A stretch of 64,000 nucleotides of DNA from Dryococelus australis (lineage: Eukaryota; Arthropoda; Insecta; Phasmatodea; Phasmatidae), in NCBI GenBank assembly GCA_029891345.1, contig CM057003.1, positions 13,246,709 to 13,310,708 on the forward strand, given 5' to 3'. The position numbers and the translations under genes are program-made. Of the stretch, positions 50,001 to 55,939 are shown one piece after another; positions within the stretch are counted from its first letter, which is position 1, and each line of letters starts with the position of its first letter. The notes under the pieces are model-generated. The model saw only the letters and a program-made list of their open reading frames with translations, was not told the origin of the DNA and did not search any database.

Positions 50001-51697
50001 CACGGTGAGTGGGACTTCAACTTGCTCCTCTGTCATGGTTGGCAACACTGGAGGGGTGGTTTCATCTTCTGGACCAGCTATAAGTGCAGGACTATGGAGG
50101 AGAGTATGATGGCTTCTTTGGCAATGCATGCATTTCTTTCGTGAGGTACAGGTAGGTATGGTGACATTCTTATGAGCCAGCTGGAATTGGTTACGTTTGT
50201 CCTGATGCAATTTTGGTAATACAGTATCTAAAAAAACAAAGCTCTACTCATTACTGTTAATTTGAGAACCCTAATAGCATCCAGATTCTACTTGATCACA
50301 TCCACCATGTTACGTAGTTTTTCAGGTGCACTGACATTGAGTTTTGGAAGCTCCATAATGGTATCCCAGTGCATGGTGGCAATGGTTCGCACCTCTGGGT
50401 ATCGCTCGATTAGTGTTTCCCAAGCCATTTCATAATTCTCAGCAGAAAGATGAAGTGATTGTATTAAATTGAAGGGTTCTCCTGCTAATGACGTGAGCAG
50501 AAACTGGTGTTTCTCAACTGCGGACAGTAAGCTATTATTGTGAACGAGTGATGTAAACATGTCATAGAAACTCGTCCACTCGTTGACTATGCCCTGAAAT
50601 GTTGGGAGCTGTAATTTTGGAATCTTTAAATTGGAAGATTTTTTATGGTTGGACCCATTACGTCGCTCTGTTTGAGTGACAGAGAGCTTAGAAAATACTT
50701 CCTATATTCTGTAATATGCTACATCAAATTCTTTCAGTTCCCACTCTCTGGAGTCTGATTCTGCAAACTGAAACCTGCCGCTAGCAGAATATTCTCTTCA
50801 AATTCTCTTTTCAGTTGTTGCAAGTCTCTGCAGTGAGTGGAATAAACTTGCATGACTTGAATCCACTTCACCTTGCTCAGTGAGTGTAAGAAGTCTGTTT
50901 ATTCTGCACTTTACTAGGCCCAACCAAATTTGAACTTGTTTTTTGGCCACTATTGAACGTGTTTTACGTGATCACGACACACAGAACGAAGGAATATAAC
51001 CGATACAATATACAACGAATGTGGCCACGGCACAAAGACGTCATAACCTGGCCCGGTCTGCAAGTACATTTACCGTCACGAATACTTGCAAATAAATGAA
51101 GGTATCTGCATTAACAAATTATAAATGCATGACTGCAGACTGTATTTATTACCTAAATCATTTATCCAGCCCGGAGGACCACAATGTTAACCATTTTTCA
51201 CTGAGTTTGGCCGCATGACGTCTGGCCGAATTTAATGCAAAACTACACTGAGTTTCACTTCAAACACCAGAGTTCGCCATTGTGCAATATGGTGGCACAC
51301 TCAATAAACAAAAAAGAAAGTTTGTGGCAGTGGAAAATAACCACATGCACACAAAGTTAATCCAACAGTAAAACTAAGAAAAAATAACATTTCAATTAAC
51401 TGTAAGCCCTGACACATATGCTAACACAGGCAGAACCCTGAAGCTGTAATCATAATAAAGAGAATAGTATTTTGTATTGTGCTGCATGTTTGTGTGCTAG
51501 AATATCAATCTTTAGTTGTAGAATATTCTTACATTGTAACCGGAGCGTGTGGAAGTGGTGGTGGTGAGATGTACTATGTGCAACAGGCCAACAACCTGGA
51601 CGAGATGGATGGGCACCGACGAGATCCGGAGGTGGAGCTTGTGGAGGCTGCAATTGTGCCATCGCCCAGCGGCAGTTGGAATGCTGCTAAGCAGGCG
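16883..51697 (+). CDS. EXOSC10: EXOSC10 / Rrp6 nuclear exosome exonuclease, N-terminal part (4 exons, gene runs off the window)
   Basis: EXOSC10 is the RNase D-type 3'-5' exonuclease of the nuclear RNA exosome. Exons are 16883-17011, 27701-27834, 39632-39743 and 51587-51697, joined in frame (phases 0, 2, 0, 0) to 162 residues. Matches to the family: FLPGYPGIDDFIK (31-43; human has a similar LPGFPDADSFVK), WEYFCSYPSFQ, LDLIIDANDTILEHV (111-125), NNLDEMDG then RRDPE and SGSWN. These make up the PMC2NT region, which in the family binds the C1D/Rrp47 cofactor. The exonuclease and HRDC domains are not in the window. The ATG at 16883 was chosen for family-like N-terminal length; an in-frame ATG at 16814 would add 23 residues. 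Introns are over 10 kb each because of transposons. Confidence 0.92.
17310..17430. repeat. Two-copy tandem repeat of ~60 bases
   Basis: AAGTAAACCAAGTTCTT...ATGGTCC...ACACACCCCC occurs twice in a row in the left arm of the palindrome but once in the right arm, so the duplication followed arm formation. Confidence 0.75.
17800..17975 (+). mobile_element. tRNA-derived SINE at the palindrome centre
   Basis: Box B-like GGGTTCAATTCC, then GGATGTTCGTATGTGGGCAT, GGATGATGCCGCTGGTCTGC, GAGTTTTCTCGGGG and CAGCTCTCAAGACC, in the same order as the SINE at 7718-7970. Part of its body is mirrored in the left arm. Confidence 0.7.
18530..19500. other. Non-coding intron sequence with a short tandem array
   Basis: No coding signal. 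Between about 19085 and 19255 a ~65-base unit (TACACTAGAG...CCATC...ACATATGGTATC) recurs two to three times with internal inverted symmetry. The rest is unremarkable AT-rich DNA. Confidence 0.5.
19507..19625 (+). repeat. tRNA-like direct repeat, copy 1
   Basis: About 120 bases matching 22640-22760 in the same orientation: GTTAAGAGGTTAGCACGCTGACCACCC, then GGGAGAGGGGAATCAAACC and AGAGTGAGG. The TTAGCACGCTGACC block resembles a tRNA box A/D-arm, suggesting a SINE. It lies exactly where copy A integrase is lost. Confidence 0.6.
19632..20358 (-). pseudogene. Gypsy copy A integrase remnant (H2C2 zinc finger)
   Basis: Overlapping frames. One carries the H2C2 module as HKHPHAKHPGTHKTIRSIRE followed by YVAQCEESC; another gives the upstream linker (LSVFDFTIQHCPGKAND, the RNase H to integrase connection). 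The catalytic core is only begun (TKAWEHVAV) before the sequence is lost. Confidence 0.8.
20411..20734 (-). pseudogene. Gypsy copy A RNase H remnant
   Basis: Contains the expected WRWTPATQTAFEVLK start, LILQTGASQAGLGTVLYQ (the usual catalytic Asp of TDAS is Gly here) and QECLAVIWAMRKY. The missing Asp suggests loss of function as well as decay. Confidence 0.8.
20758..21640 (-). pseudogene. Gypsy copy A protease/reverse transcriptase remnant
   Basis: Two frames cover the end of the protease (SEEVILGQ), the RT N-terminus (GIIETSTSAYNFPIVLIYKK) and, after a frame break, MPFGLKNALATFQRLM. The catalytic YxDD box reads AYLDINTYSRS, so the second Asp is lost. A perfect 24-base inverted repeat at 21533-21584 disrupts the protease end. 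Confidence 0.85.
21533..21584. repeat. Perfect 24-base inverted repeat (hairpin)
   Basis: Left arm 21533-21556 and right arm 21561-21584 are exact inverted complements around a 4-base loop CCTA, in the protease part of Gypsy copy A. Copy B lacks this arrangement at the matching place. Confidence 0.95.
21700..23300 (-). pseudogene. Gypsy copy A gag region with PHD-like and CCHC-type zinc clusters
   Basis: On the minus strand, near 22200-22400, a Cys-rich segment reads CPISACPGTGLNHITC, then SYC, YYTCIGWED, PRYTDGLEY and, after a frame change, RCKSC. Further along (about 21900-21970) is CWYCPGWHFNQDC, a nucleocapsid-type knuckle with one residue missing from the usual spacing. The frame is broken at least three times and interrupted by a tRNA-like repeat near 22640-22760. 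Confidence 0.65.
22640..22760 (+). repeat. tRNA-like direct repeat, copy 2
   Basis: Sister of 19507-19625, here inside the gag region of Gypsy copy A. Shares CTGCTG, GTTAGCACG, TGACCACCCTCT, GGGAGAGGGGAATCAAAC and GAGTGAGGCAGAG. Confidence 0.6.
23650..24790 (-). repeat. Gypsy copy A 5' LTR-like block (ends approximate)
   Basis: Minus-strand TATA box TATAAATGGAGG near 24285; CTGGTTGGAGGTGACGACATTTTTAC near 24405 matches the solo LTR at 5690-7003; GTAGAGTGTGC near 24750 and GCTTCA at 24785-24790 match the ends of the other two LTR blocks. Confidence 0.55.
24791..25680. other. Non-coding intron sequence
   Basis: AT-rich DNA with no coding, repeat or structural signal that I could support. Confidence 0.5.
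25690..25990. repeat. Fragment related to the 26567-27569 foldback element
   Basis: Shares AGGGGCTTTTTCAAAAAT..AAAATAATA and, later, ATGATAGTGAGGAGGGTTAT..AAGAT with the ends of the foldback element downstream. Probably an older partial copy. Confidence 0.45.
26567..27569. mobile_element. Foldback/MITE element with ~240-base inverted ends
   Basis: The left arm (26567-26810) and right arm (27340-27569) mirror each other: CTTAAGAATAG/CTATTCTTAGG, AAGTGGTATAATTCTACTCT, ACTAATTACATAGAACACAA, TGATCAAT, CCCCAAA and GATAGTGGGGA. A second, inner inverted pair lies at about 27145-27290, and a small perfect stem GTGACGC/GCGTCAC at 26918-26934. No reading frame. It ends about 130 bases before EXOSC10 exon 2. 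Confidence 0.85.
27701..27834 (+). CDS. EXOSC10: EXOSC10 exon 2
   Basis: The acceptor is gacattgcag|GCA and the donor AAATT|GTGAGT, phase 2 out. It encodes AGTAALLESTQLSNKLPS, then the conserved (W/Y)xFYxSFPxFQ-like segment as WEYFCSYPSFQNAM. It sits about 130 bases downstream of a foldback element. Confidence 0.93.
27965..28212. mobile_element. 248-base MITE with ~90-base inverted ends
   Basis: Left AAGAACTCGCAAGGTGGTAC mirrors right GTACTGCCCTGTTAGTTCTT; inside, TCGTGGATAGACACAAACAC mirrors GTGTGTGTCTGTCCACGA, continuing through ACATTTT and CAGTTTTGAC-type blocks. Non-coding. Parts resemble 12690-12840 in RAB18 intron 1. Confidence 0.75.
28213..29340. other. Non-coding intron sequence
   Basis: No coding signal. 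Near 29057, TTCCTGTCAGGAAGTAACTT also occurs at 36352, marking a shared dispersed repeat. Confidence 0.4.
29350..29760 (+). promoter_or_regulatory. Possible plus-strand LTR/promoter block
   Basis: GC-richer block with a well-formed TATA box (GCAGTATAAATAGAGGA, near 29475) followed about 30 bases on by TCAGTCTTCAGTCATC, an arthropod initiator-like context. It contains a 101-codon Pro/Ser-rich frame of no recognised family. Probably U3/R of an LTR remnant; boundaries not found. Confidence 0.35.
29890..30080 (-). pseudogene. Gypsy copy B integrase H2C2 remnant
   Basis: The minus strand reads HHNHPHARHSDTRRTLRSIQ, then ERY and a C-x-x-C pair, the same module as in copy A. Downstream integrase core is not recognisable. 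Confidence 0.65.
30330..30760 (-). pseudogene. Gypsy copy B RNase H remnant
   Basis: Reading through breaks: EGRPLILQSDACQDGLAGAV, YASTCLSDTERR and QECLAIIWTVRKY. The catalytic SDA motif is kept, unlike copy A. Confidence 0.65.
31065..31544 (-). pseudogene. Gypsy copy B reverse transcriptase remnant
   Basis: 159 codons with MVLIPKKD, FCINHKDLNYVTHP, FSKQDLQSGYWQIAVH (motif A), GVKNAPATFQWLM (motif B) and the intact catalytic box FAYLDDIIVYSRSWE. The best preserved pol segment in the window, but isolated by stops on both sides. Confidence 0.9.
31719..32129 (-). pseudogene. Gypsy copy B aspartic protease remnant
   Basis: 136 codons ending in IEEVILGQTCL, QQCVMDHSQ and WIYLG. The expected D(S/T)G active site appears as LLDLAKTRNFV, i.e. 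Asp kept but SG changed, so inactive. Confidence 0.65.
32160..33300 (-). pseudogene. Gypsy copy B gag region with PHD-like finger and CCHC knuckle
   Basis: Minus-strand segment 33288-33073 reads CNNTCPGTGEHVIHCAHC, then FHYEFLGWED, PRYTD, LEYRCATC: a C4HC3-like array with the His kept and the sixth ligand changed to Phe. Near 32299-32344 is CWHCRVGRHFIRDC, an exact C-x2-C-x4-H-x4-C nucleocapsid knuckle. The PHD block precedes the knuckle, as in copy A. Confidence 0.7.
33301..35170 (-). other. Gypsy copy B leader/unassigned internal sequence
   Basis: No recognised domain. Contains a tRNA-like stretch on the plus strand near 33565-33610 (GCCTAGTGGATTAGCGGTCC). Short frames only. Confidence 0.3.
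35180..36057 (-). repeat. Gypsy copy B 5' LTR-like block (ends approximate)
   Basis: Minus-strand TATA box GTATAAAAGGGC near 35567; right end with GATGGGGCAAAGTCGTCGAG, TAGAGTGCACAT, AGGAATTCGTGACGCGTCA matches the end of the solo LTR at 5690-7003. Confidence 0.55.
36180..37030 (+). repeat. Interspersed ~850-base repeat, copy 1
   Basis: Shares long blocks with 58270-59060: AGGCGAATCAG.GAATCAGGTTATTCC, ACTCCACCACC, GAGCTGGAAT, TATAGGGAATTGC, AGAAGGGAGGT and the end region with CTTTGTCCCCCTTAAG-type sequence. No coding domain. Probably an LTR or non-autonomous LTR family. Confidence 0.6.
37119..37270. mobile_element. TA-target MITE, partial copy 3
   Basis: Left end AAAGGCTGTTCAGGATAAAG followed by TGAGCACC, as in the other copies; no matching right end was found, so truncated. 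Confidence 0.5.
38463..39057 (+). mobile_element. Non-autonomous Helitron, copy 1 (595 bases)
   Basis: Begins TCTTTACTAAC and ends GGGCTGCTAG, inserted exactly between A and T of the host MITE (..GTAA|TC...CTAG|TGGTC..), the Helitron rule (5' TC, 3' CTRR, A/T target, no duplication). Internal landmarks: two related blocks with TTAGAAAGCT(A/G)CATTCTTCC, units of GGGGYCGCAGTGGCCCAGTG, and a 20-base tandem array. The expected 3' hairpin is weak. Confidence 0.85.
38909..38992 (+). repeat. 20-base tandem repeat
   Basis: Unit TGCTGGTAGTCACAGGTAGT, about 3.5 copies with a diverged first unit, inside the Helitron. Confidence 0.9.
39632..39743 (+). CDS. EXOSC10: EXOSC10 exon 3
   Basis: The acceptor is ttttgttgcag|GAT and the donor GTG|GTGAGT. 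The split codon TT+G gives Leu88. It encodes ISKLLRNQKIQGNI, then DLEEQLDLIIDANDTILEHV, matching the FDLLVDANDVILERV segment of the human protein. Confidence 0.95.
39938..40185 (-). repeat. BEL/Pao 3' LTR
   Basis: 248 bases, TG...CA ended on the plus strand. Clearly homologous over its length to 51185-51426 with scattered substitutions and small gaps, so the insertion is not very recent. Confidence 0.93.
40250..40560 (-). pseudogene. BEL/Pao DUF5641-like C-terminal remnant
   Basis: Reverse strand reads LKVDDLVLLKEDNLRPLKWQ, then LGRVSML, GVPRVATINL and VTRPVVKLYRL, the small module that ends BEL/Pao polyproteins. Confidence 0.85.
40560..40985 (-). pseudogene. BEL/Pao integrase C-terminal half
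   Basis: Reads AVHLKLVTTLSKNAFLNAF, SRRG, DCGTNFVG (catalytic D region), APRFGGLWKADIKS and EAVLNSRPLCALS. Separated from the N-terminal half by an inserted ~2-kb block. Confidence 0.85.
40986..42966. mobile_element. Unidentified ~2-kb insertion inside the BEL/Pao integrase
   Basis: AT-rich, without coding frames. The BEL integrase reading breaks off at about 42967 and resumes at about 40985, so this block entered later. It has a short tandem duplication (GCAGAAAGC(G/C)CTAATATATA, 41889-41930) and a nested hairpin with CCAGCACACATGCTGG at 42645-42700. I saw no inverted ends; class unknown. Confidence 0.55.
42967..43331 (-). pseudogene. BEL/Pao integrase N-terminal half
   Basis: Reads HVKNLVIDFYHTSALHTG (zinc-binding region), MGNLPTRKVRSATPFLAVCI and DFGGPF (first catalytic Asp region). 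Confidence 0.85.
43370..43612. mobile_element. TA-target MITE, copy 5, inside BEL/Pao
   Basis: Left ACACGGTAAAGTGAGCAC and right CTCACTTTACCGTGAACAGCC ends; interior shares TATACACACTGTGTTATTAC and GTAACTAGGGCCTCAAAA with copy 4. It supplies the empty site for the Helitron in copy 4. Confidence 0.85.
43613..44165 (-). pseudogene. BEL/Pao RNase H to integrase connection remnant
   Basis: Contains KVTLAWIRTTKHTLKIFVAN, NPADCVSRGSTPSDLVGHVQ, WWQVPEWL and SCWPNEDP, matching the NPAD..SRG..P..L......W..GP.WL pattern of the family. Confidence 0.85.
44170..45740 (-). mobile_element. Gypsy-type solo LTR nested in BEL/Pao (ends approximate)
   Basis: BEL coding homology is interrupted between about 44165 and 45790. 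The block has a minus-strand TATA box AGTATAAAAGGAGGTACAG near 45398, near identical in context to the solo LTR in RAB18 intron 4, and an internal two-copy tandem of ~65 bases (45235-45350, GAGCAACGAGTGCTAGATGA-type). Confidence 0.5.
45791..46258 (-). pseudogene. BEL/Pao Pao_A17-like domain remnant
   Basis: 155 codons with LQRELIDLLKQGCFELRKW, then after a gap IPRLVSP, YQIHGFSDASNHGYAGVKYL, the signature HGFsDAS..GYAavvYLR of BEL/Pao RT/RNase H. One of the better preserved frames of the element. Confidence 0.9.
46260..47160 (-). pseudogene. BEL/Pao reverse transcriptase remnant
   Basis: Pieces in changing frames: SLQKFWECEELPAEKHVNPA (RT lead, near 46970), KPEIKSDYNAFLKEYEALGH-like text near 46730, and PKLQRDLVEIITNF..FTTDTCKIYRQV with HVIQWRENP (near 46400-46540). 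The catalytic Asp of (A)DI.KMF.Q is seen as TDTCKIYRQ. Confidence 0.75.
47168..49607. mobile_element. Non-autonomous hAT-type element nested in BEL/Pao
   Basis: 17-base inverted ends TAGAGTTGTTCTGATAC (47168-47184) and GTATCGGAACAACTCTA (49591-49607), one mismatch, flanked by an exact 8-base duplication GTCAAAAG (47160-47167, 49608-49615). An 8-base duplication is the hAT hallmark. 2440 bases, no transposase frame. Removing it and one GTCAAAAG restores BEL sequence continuity. Confidence 0.9.
47261..48019. mobile_element. TA-target DNA element nested in the hAT element
   Basis: Inverted ends CCATATTTACTCATGTATAG (47261) and, mirrored, TATACACGAGTAAATACGG (to 48019), bounded by TA on each side. 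Non-coding, with C and G homopolymer runs (47471-47486; 47644-47660). Class inferred from the TA target: Tc1/mariner-like MITE. Confidence 0.75.
49608..50210 (-). pseudogene. BEL/Pao gag zinc cluster and aspartic protease remnant
   Basis: 201 codons. CMHCQRSHHTLLH is the CCHH-type knuckle of BEL gag; LLDAGMQSSFISE is the DUF1758 protease active region, with the usual LLDSGS changed to LLDAGM, suggesting inactivity. The C-terminal part has LKRTEPSVITEAIILKD. Confidence 0.88.
50288..50560 (-). pseudogene. BEL/Pao gag DUF1759-like remnant
   Basis: 90 codons: VEKHQFLLTSLAGEPFNLIQ, SAENYEMAWETLIERYPEV, matching the KF.YL...L.G.A...I......NY..A...L..R(Y/F) pattern of DUF1759. Confidence 0.88.
50561..51184 (-). 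other. BEL/Pao 5' gag and leader remnant
   Basis: Minus-strand text upstream of DUF1759 is frame-broken (KLQLPTFQG-like wording near 50600). No clean start codon. Then untranslated leader to the 5' LTR. Confidence 0.5.
51185..51426 (-). repeat. BEL/Pao 5' LTR
   Basis: 242 bases; shares TTTGGCCGCATGACGT, GAGTTTCA, ACACCAGAGTTC, ACACAAAGTTAATCCAACA and CCCTGACACA with the other LTR. Followed directly by the CAGGC duplication. Confidence 0.93.
51587..51697 (+). CDS. EXOSC10: EXOSC10 exon 4
   Basis: The acceptor is tgtgcaacag|GCC and the donor GCG|GTGAGG, 37 codons in phase 0. It encodes ANNLDEMDGHRRDPE, a valine/alanine stretch and SGSWNAAKQA, corresponding to the LLDEASG...SSWN segment of the family. 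The open frame continues upstream to 51434, but that stretch is hydrophobic and unlike EXOSC10, so it is taken as intron. The pyrimidine tract before this acceptor is weak, making the 5' edge the least certain in the gene. Confidence 0.85.
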
Positions 51698-52330
51698 GTG
51701 AGGACTGTCTAGTCACATTTAAAATTGAAAAAATTATAGTTTGCATTAATTGGGACTTTAGTTGTAGGTTTTCACATCTTACGTTGTTTTGTTCATTACA
51801 GCATCATTTTGTCTTGTCAGGGGTTGTGCCATCTGTATTTGAGCATTGAATCTAAAGTGTTGAATAGACTTGTACACAGTAAATAGGATTTGTAAATTGG
51901 TATTTTGTTTAATTTGTTGTACTTATAATATTAACCTCTTAGGATCTTATTCATAGTCAGATCTTCGTCCACGGATGATCCAGAGATGGTCTTCCTCGGA
52001 GTTGGTCTGAGGTTAGTCAGGACTAGTGGACTAACTATATCGTATTCATAAACCCTGACTAGAGTGGGACTAACTTTAGTTGATGGATCATCGAAATACA
52101 CTGTTGTCAGGTTTACTCCGCAATGCGCATTGCAGATTCTCGTTTCAAGTAAAACCTTTTCTATGAAAGGAATATCATATTTGAGACAGCACACATATTA
52201 AAATTACCTTCAATCAATTTAAACGGATATTGTTCCTTTACATAATGACCAAATTTTCCATTTGTTGAAACTTATTCAATATTTAATTTATGATTTAATG
52301 TTATGTAATATCATAATTTGTTAGTCAAAA
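51698..52330. other. Non-coding intron 4 sequence
   Basis: AT-rich. An inverted pair (GGATCTTATTCATAGTC... near 51942) may be present but I could not define an element. Confidence 0.3.
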
Positions 52331-52342
52331 TAGTGTATGACT

Positions 52343-52410
52343 GTGTAGAGTAGTGGGTAAGGTTCATGCATTGTAAATGTGAACTGCAGGTTCGAATATC
52401 ACTTTTTCAT
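52343..52410 (+). mobile_element. tRNA-like SINE head
   Basis: Box A-like TAGAGTAGTGGGTAAGG and, about 35 bases later, box B-like GGTTCGAATATC, at tRNA-like spacing. No flanking acceptor-stem pairing, so a SINE head rather than a tRNA gene. Confidence 0.45.
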
Positions 52411-52439
52411 TCAAAAATTTTTATTATGTATATGATGCA

Positions 52440-53108
52440 TGGCGCACCTCTTTAACAAGCACTCAACTCTGCCTCACCTGGATGCAATGTTCACCCGTTT
52501 AGGCAAGTCATAAATCAACAGTTCTAGAAGAGGCTGAACACATGACTGCAGGATACTACTGTGCAAGGTTGGAAGCTATTATAGACTCGTCAGTCCAGTT
52601 TGTACTGTTCACCTGATTCTTCGAGCCAGACTTCCTGTCAATACTCCCCGAAGTGAGAATGTACCGCCAGACCGAGACACCGCACCCTCCAACCAAGGTC
52701 ACGTAGTTCTATGGCACGCCGAGGGATGGCAGCGCACATCCTGAATGTAACCTGTGGACGAGATAAGGGATGAAGTCCGTCACATCAGCAACTCTTTTCT
52801 CACCCCTCACCTATTCCAGTCCAGGAAGAAATCAGTGTAAATAGCCCTGCGAGACACGCTGAGGGTAGTCTATGCTCCTGCACAGCGATGATTGGGCCGG
52901 AGGAAGCCACTGGCTGTTCGCGCTCTCTGGTATGCCCGCAGATTCCGCTGCTCTCCTAAGGGCCGGAATCAGCTACCAGTTGAAGACAACCCTTCCATAA
53001 GCCACTTCTGCAGTCGCAGACCCTCCTGCTTCTGAAAGACTGGACCATCAACAGCTCCTGAAGACATCGGCTGCTCCTTCGTTACCACCCCTTGGTATCA
53101 ATCCTATT
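52440..53108. other. GC-richer unassigned block
   Basis: Balanced base composition unlike the surrounding intron; no frame over 60 codons and no recognised motif. Probably part of a repeat (LTR-like) interrupted by the element starting at 53110. Confidence 0.3.
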
Positions 53109-54659
53109 GCATACCTGCCAACTTTTATGGTTGGCCTGTAAAATGTGCGGAATTTATAGTGTGTTTACGGGTTTATGGAAAAAGGCTAAAGTTTTACTGT
53201 TTTTTTTTTTGTTCATAACATTTTTGTTTTGTTTGTTCACGTATTTTTCATATGATCGCCAATGATAGTGTGATAGAGATGCATCACTGTAACAAAGAAT
53301 TTGGTAGCTAATTGCGGCATGTTATTGGCTGAGTGAAGTTATAGACAGCGCTGAAGTCTATTTTTGTGAAGTGTTCATGAATGCCATCTCTCCATCTTTG
53401 CATCACACAGTGTGCATGTGTTTACTCGTCGACTATGTTCATGTTGTAGTTAAGTATTTTTACGTCATGTTGCGTAGGAATTGGCAAAATTAGTGGAAAA
53501 CGTAAGATAACCTTTTTTCTGATTTTTAGGAAAGAGTACACCGAAGAATTTCCGTGTATAATTAAGTTTAACAAAGCCGTGAAGTTGACATTTTGCTGTG
53601 TTTGCAGGTGCAATATCAGCATTACACATGGCGCTAGAAAAGATGTTTTCAACCACGTGAATTATACCTGCCACATTTATGATTGAATTATTATTTTAAA
53701 GCAGTATTAAATTTTTTTACCTTTTGGTGAATGGACTTTAAAAACATGTTTAGGAATTATGACAGAGCAAGTTGAAATGTATGTGCAGTAAATGTTTCCA
53801 GCCAATGGCTAGCCATGTTTCCAGTTTCCAGCAGCCCAGTGAATGCCATTGTGCGTGTACTTTTTTCTCATTGTGTTTATTCGAGTAGCTTGTTGGTGTT
53901 GTCGAAAAATTTTTATCGGTAGTTAATAATTTTTTTATTGGTTTTCTATAAGCATAGTTGCTTGTAGGTACCATTGTAGTACATTCTCTTGAGTGAAATA
54001 TAATATTAATATTATGTATTTACCGCTTCATTAAACTGCTTGTTCCGCCATTTTCCTTAACTGCCGTCTGTAATGAAGCGACACAAATATACTTTATGTA
54101 ACTAAGTGTAAGTTTATTGGCTTTAGGAAACGTGGGCAGTGTTGATTTTACAAAGTGATTCTGCAAAAAAAAATTATTTAATGCTAGTGACGAACAGACA
54201 TGATTTTTGTGAAGTAAACTTGCAAGGAGTACCATAGAAAAAAACATTTTTGAAGAGATTGCTAATTTTATGATCAGTACGTTTGCGTGTTATGTAAATA
54301 ATGTAATTGTAAACCGTTACTATAATTATTGAAATGCACGGGGCTTGAAAAAACTTCACTTTCAACACTTTTGTAGTGCGATAATGATGTTTTTTTTATT
54401 TATCTGTATCGTAAATTCAACAAGTGTAAGGTTAACTTCGGTCAAAGTGTGTGTGTGTATATTGCTGTATCTGTACGAATACAAACAGTGACATATGTAT
54501 TGTAGTATTGCAGAGATATATATATATATATATTCGGGAAGTATTTCAATTGTCTATATTTCAGTCTAGGATAGTAATTCATGTAATATTTGAAAGGTCG
54601 TGGTAATGAGAACTTGTTTGTGTTTCATATATTTTCGTGTTTCCAAATAAGTTATTTTC

Positions 54660-55376
54660 TTTCCTCATTTCATCAGTAGTAAAGACGTCAACAACAGACG
54701 TCGACTGGGTTAGTAAACTAAAAGCATCGCCACCGCAAAGCACAACATGGTGAAACTGGTAAAACGAGGAAAATAACAGAGGTCACCTTTGGCTGATGTG
54801 ACCGACTGCTTGAAAACATTATGTTTTCAATGAGGAAACTTTCCACCAATATATAAGGAAGTGCGACCTTTCTACCTTTCTCGGATATCACAACAGTCGA
54901 TGAGCACATCACATCACAACAGTTCGTCGCAGAACAATCGTTTGTCAGCTCTCAGTCGGACAGCCTGCAGCGTGTGATCATGTGACTTGCACCGACTAGC
55001 GCCCGCGACTTTAACCTCCTTTTGTATTTTGGACATTTCAAGTATCTGTTAAATTTATTTTCCACCGGTGTGAGGAGTCAATAGGGCGCCGTGAGAGAAC
55101 AGTAACGATTCTCTCACATCTTCGTAACTCTCGAAGTGAGAAGTTTTGTTTTGTAAAGGCTGCAATTCTGTCTTTTTGTGTTTATCAGCTGCGAGTATCA
55201 ATTGTTTTGCGGAGACTACAATAAACCTCCAGTAAACATTTAACTTCTTCTTTTATTTATTGGCAATCCTGGTATCAACAAACTTTCATTATTATGTAGT
55301 CGAAGTCTTCAACTTACGCTGAGCTAGTCTGTTGGTGTTTACTGAGACGACGAGAGAACAGGACAGTAACCTGTTA
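54660..55376 (+). repeat. Possible solo LTR
   Basis: Contains a TATA box (ACCAATATATAAGGAAG, near 54850), a GC-richer stretch rich in CAACAGT/CAGTCGG, and a poly(A) signal ACAATAAACC near 55217, the layout of U3-R-U5. May end near ACCTGTTACA (55376). Start and target duplication not found. Confidence 0.35.
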
Positions 55377-55939
55377 CAATATCACATTTTATTTTTTCAT
55401 CGAAGTTTAAACTTTCGAAGCAACAATAATTTAAATTTTATTTCCATATGAGAAGAATTTTCCACTGCTCCATCAAAACAATATAGAATTCAAAGTGGCA
55501 CACACTTGTAAAAACATTAAAACAATGCCGTCTCATGAAAGACATTAAACAAAAGCCCTCAACACATCACTGTTTCCTTTTTTCCCGCAAAATAAAATAA
55601 ATGGAACCCCAACGAAGTTAACTTGGCAATTACAAAAATACAACAAGTTGGATAGTCAAACTAGCTATAATATCCTACATTAATTACTGAACGGAAGTTA
55701 GCTAACGCCAGTCCTCCAGTGCCTGTCTTGACAGGAAACACGAGGAAAGAGGAAAATGGAAGTATGAATTGGACTTGAAACATTTGTTTACAAACAGTGC
55801 CAAAACAACTGTGGTGGAAGGATACATTGTGGCCGCGCTACTTTTCTAGAACTGTCAAAATCTACCCCACTTACATGAAATTGACTATAACAGTATTAAT
55901 TGGGATTAAAGTTTGAACTGTTGCTTCAAGTTTGGTTGT

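Larger units (their letters stand above)
39938..51426 (-). mobile_element. BEL/Pao LTR retrotransposon, full-length but decayed, with nested insertions
   Basis: LTRs 39938-40185 and 51185-51426 both start TGTTAACCATTTTT and end CTAACA; the target duplication CAGGC is exact (39933-39937 and 51427-51431). From the 5' side (right): gag DUF1759-like (50560-50288), CCHC-type cluster and protease (50210-49608), reverse transcriptase (47160-46260), Pao-type RT/RNase H region (46258-45791, 44165-43613), integrase (43331-42967, 40985-40560) and DUF5641-like tail (40560-40250). The order is that of BEL/Pao. All frames contain stops. It lies antisense in EXOSC10 intron 3. Confidence 0.95.

Noticed and set aside
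52343..52410. Functional tRNA gene
   Set aside because: Box A and B-like words are present but acceptor and anticodon stems do not pair convincingly; treated as a SINE head.
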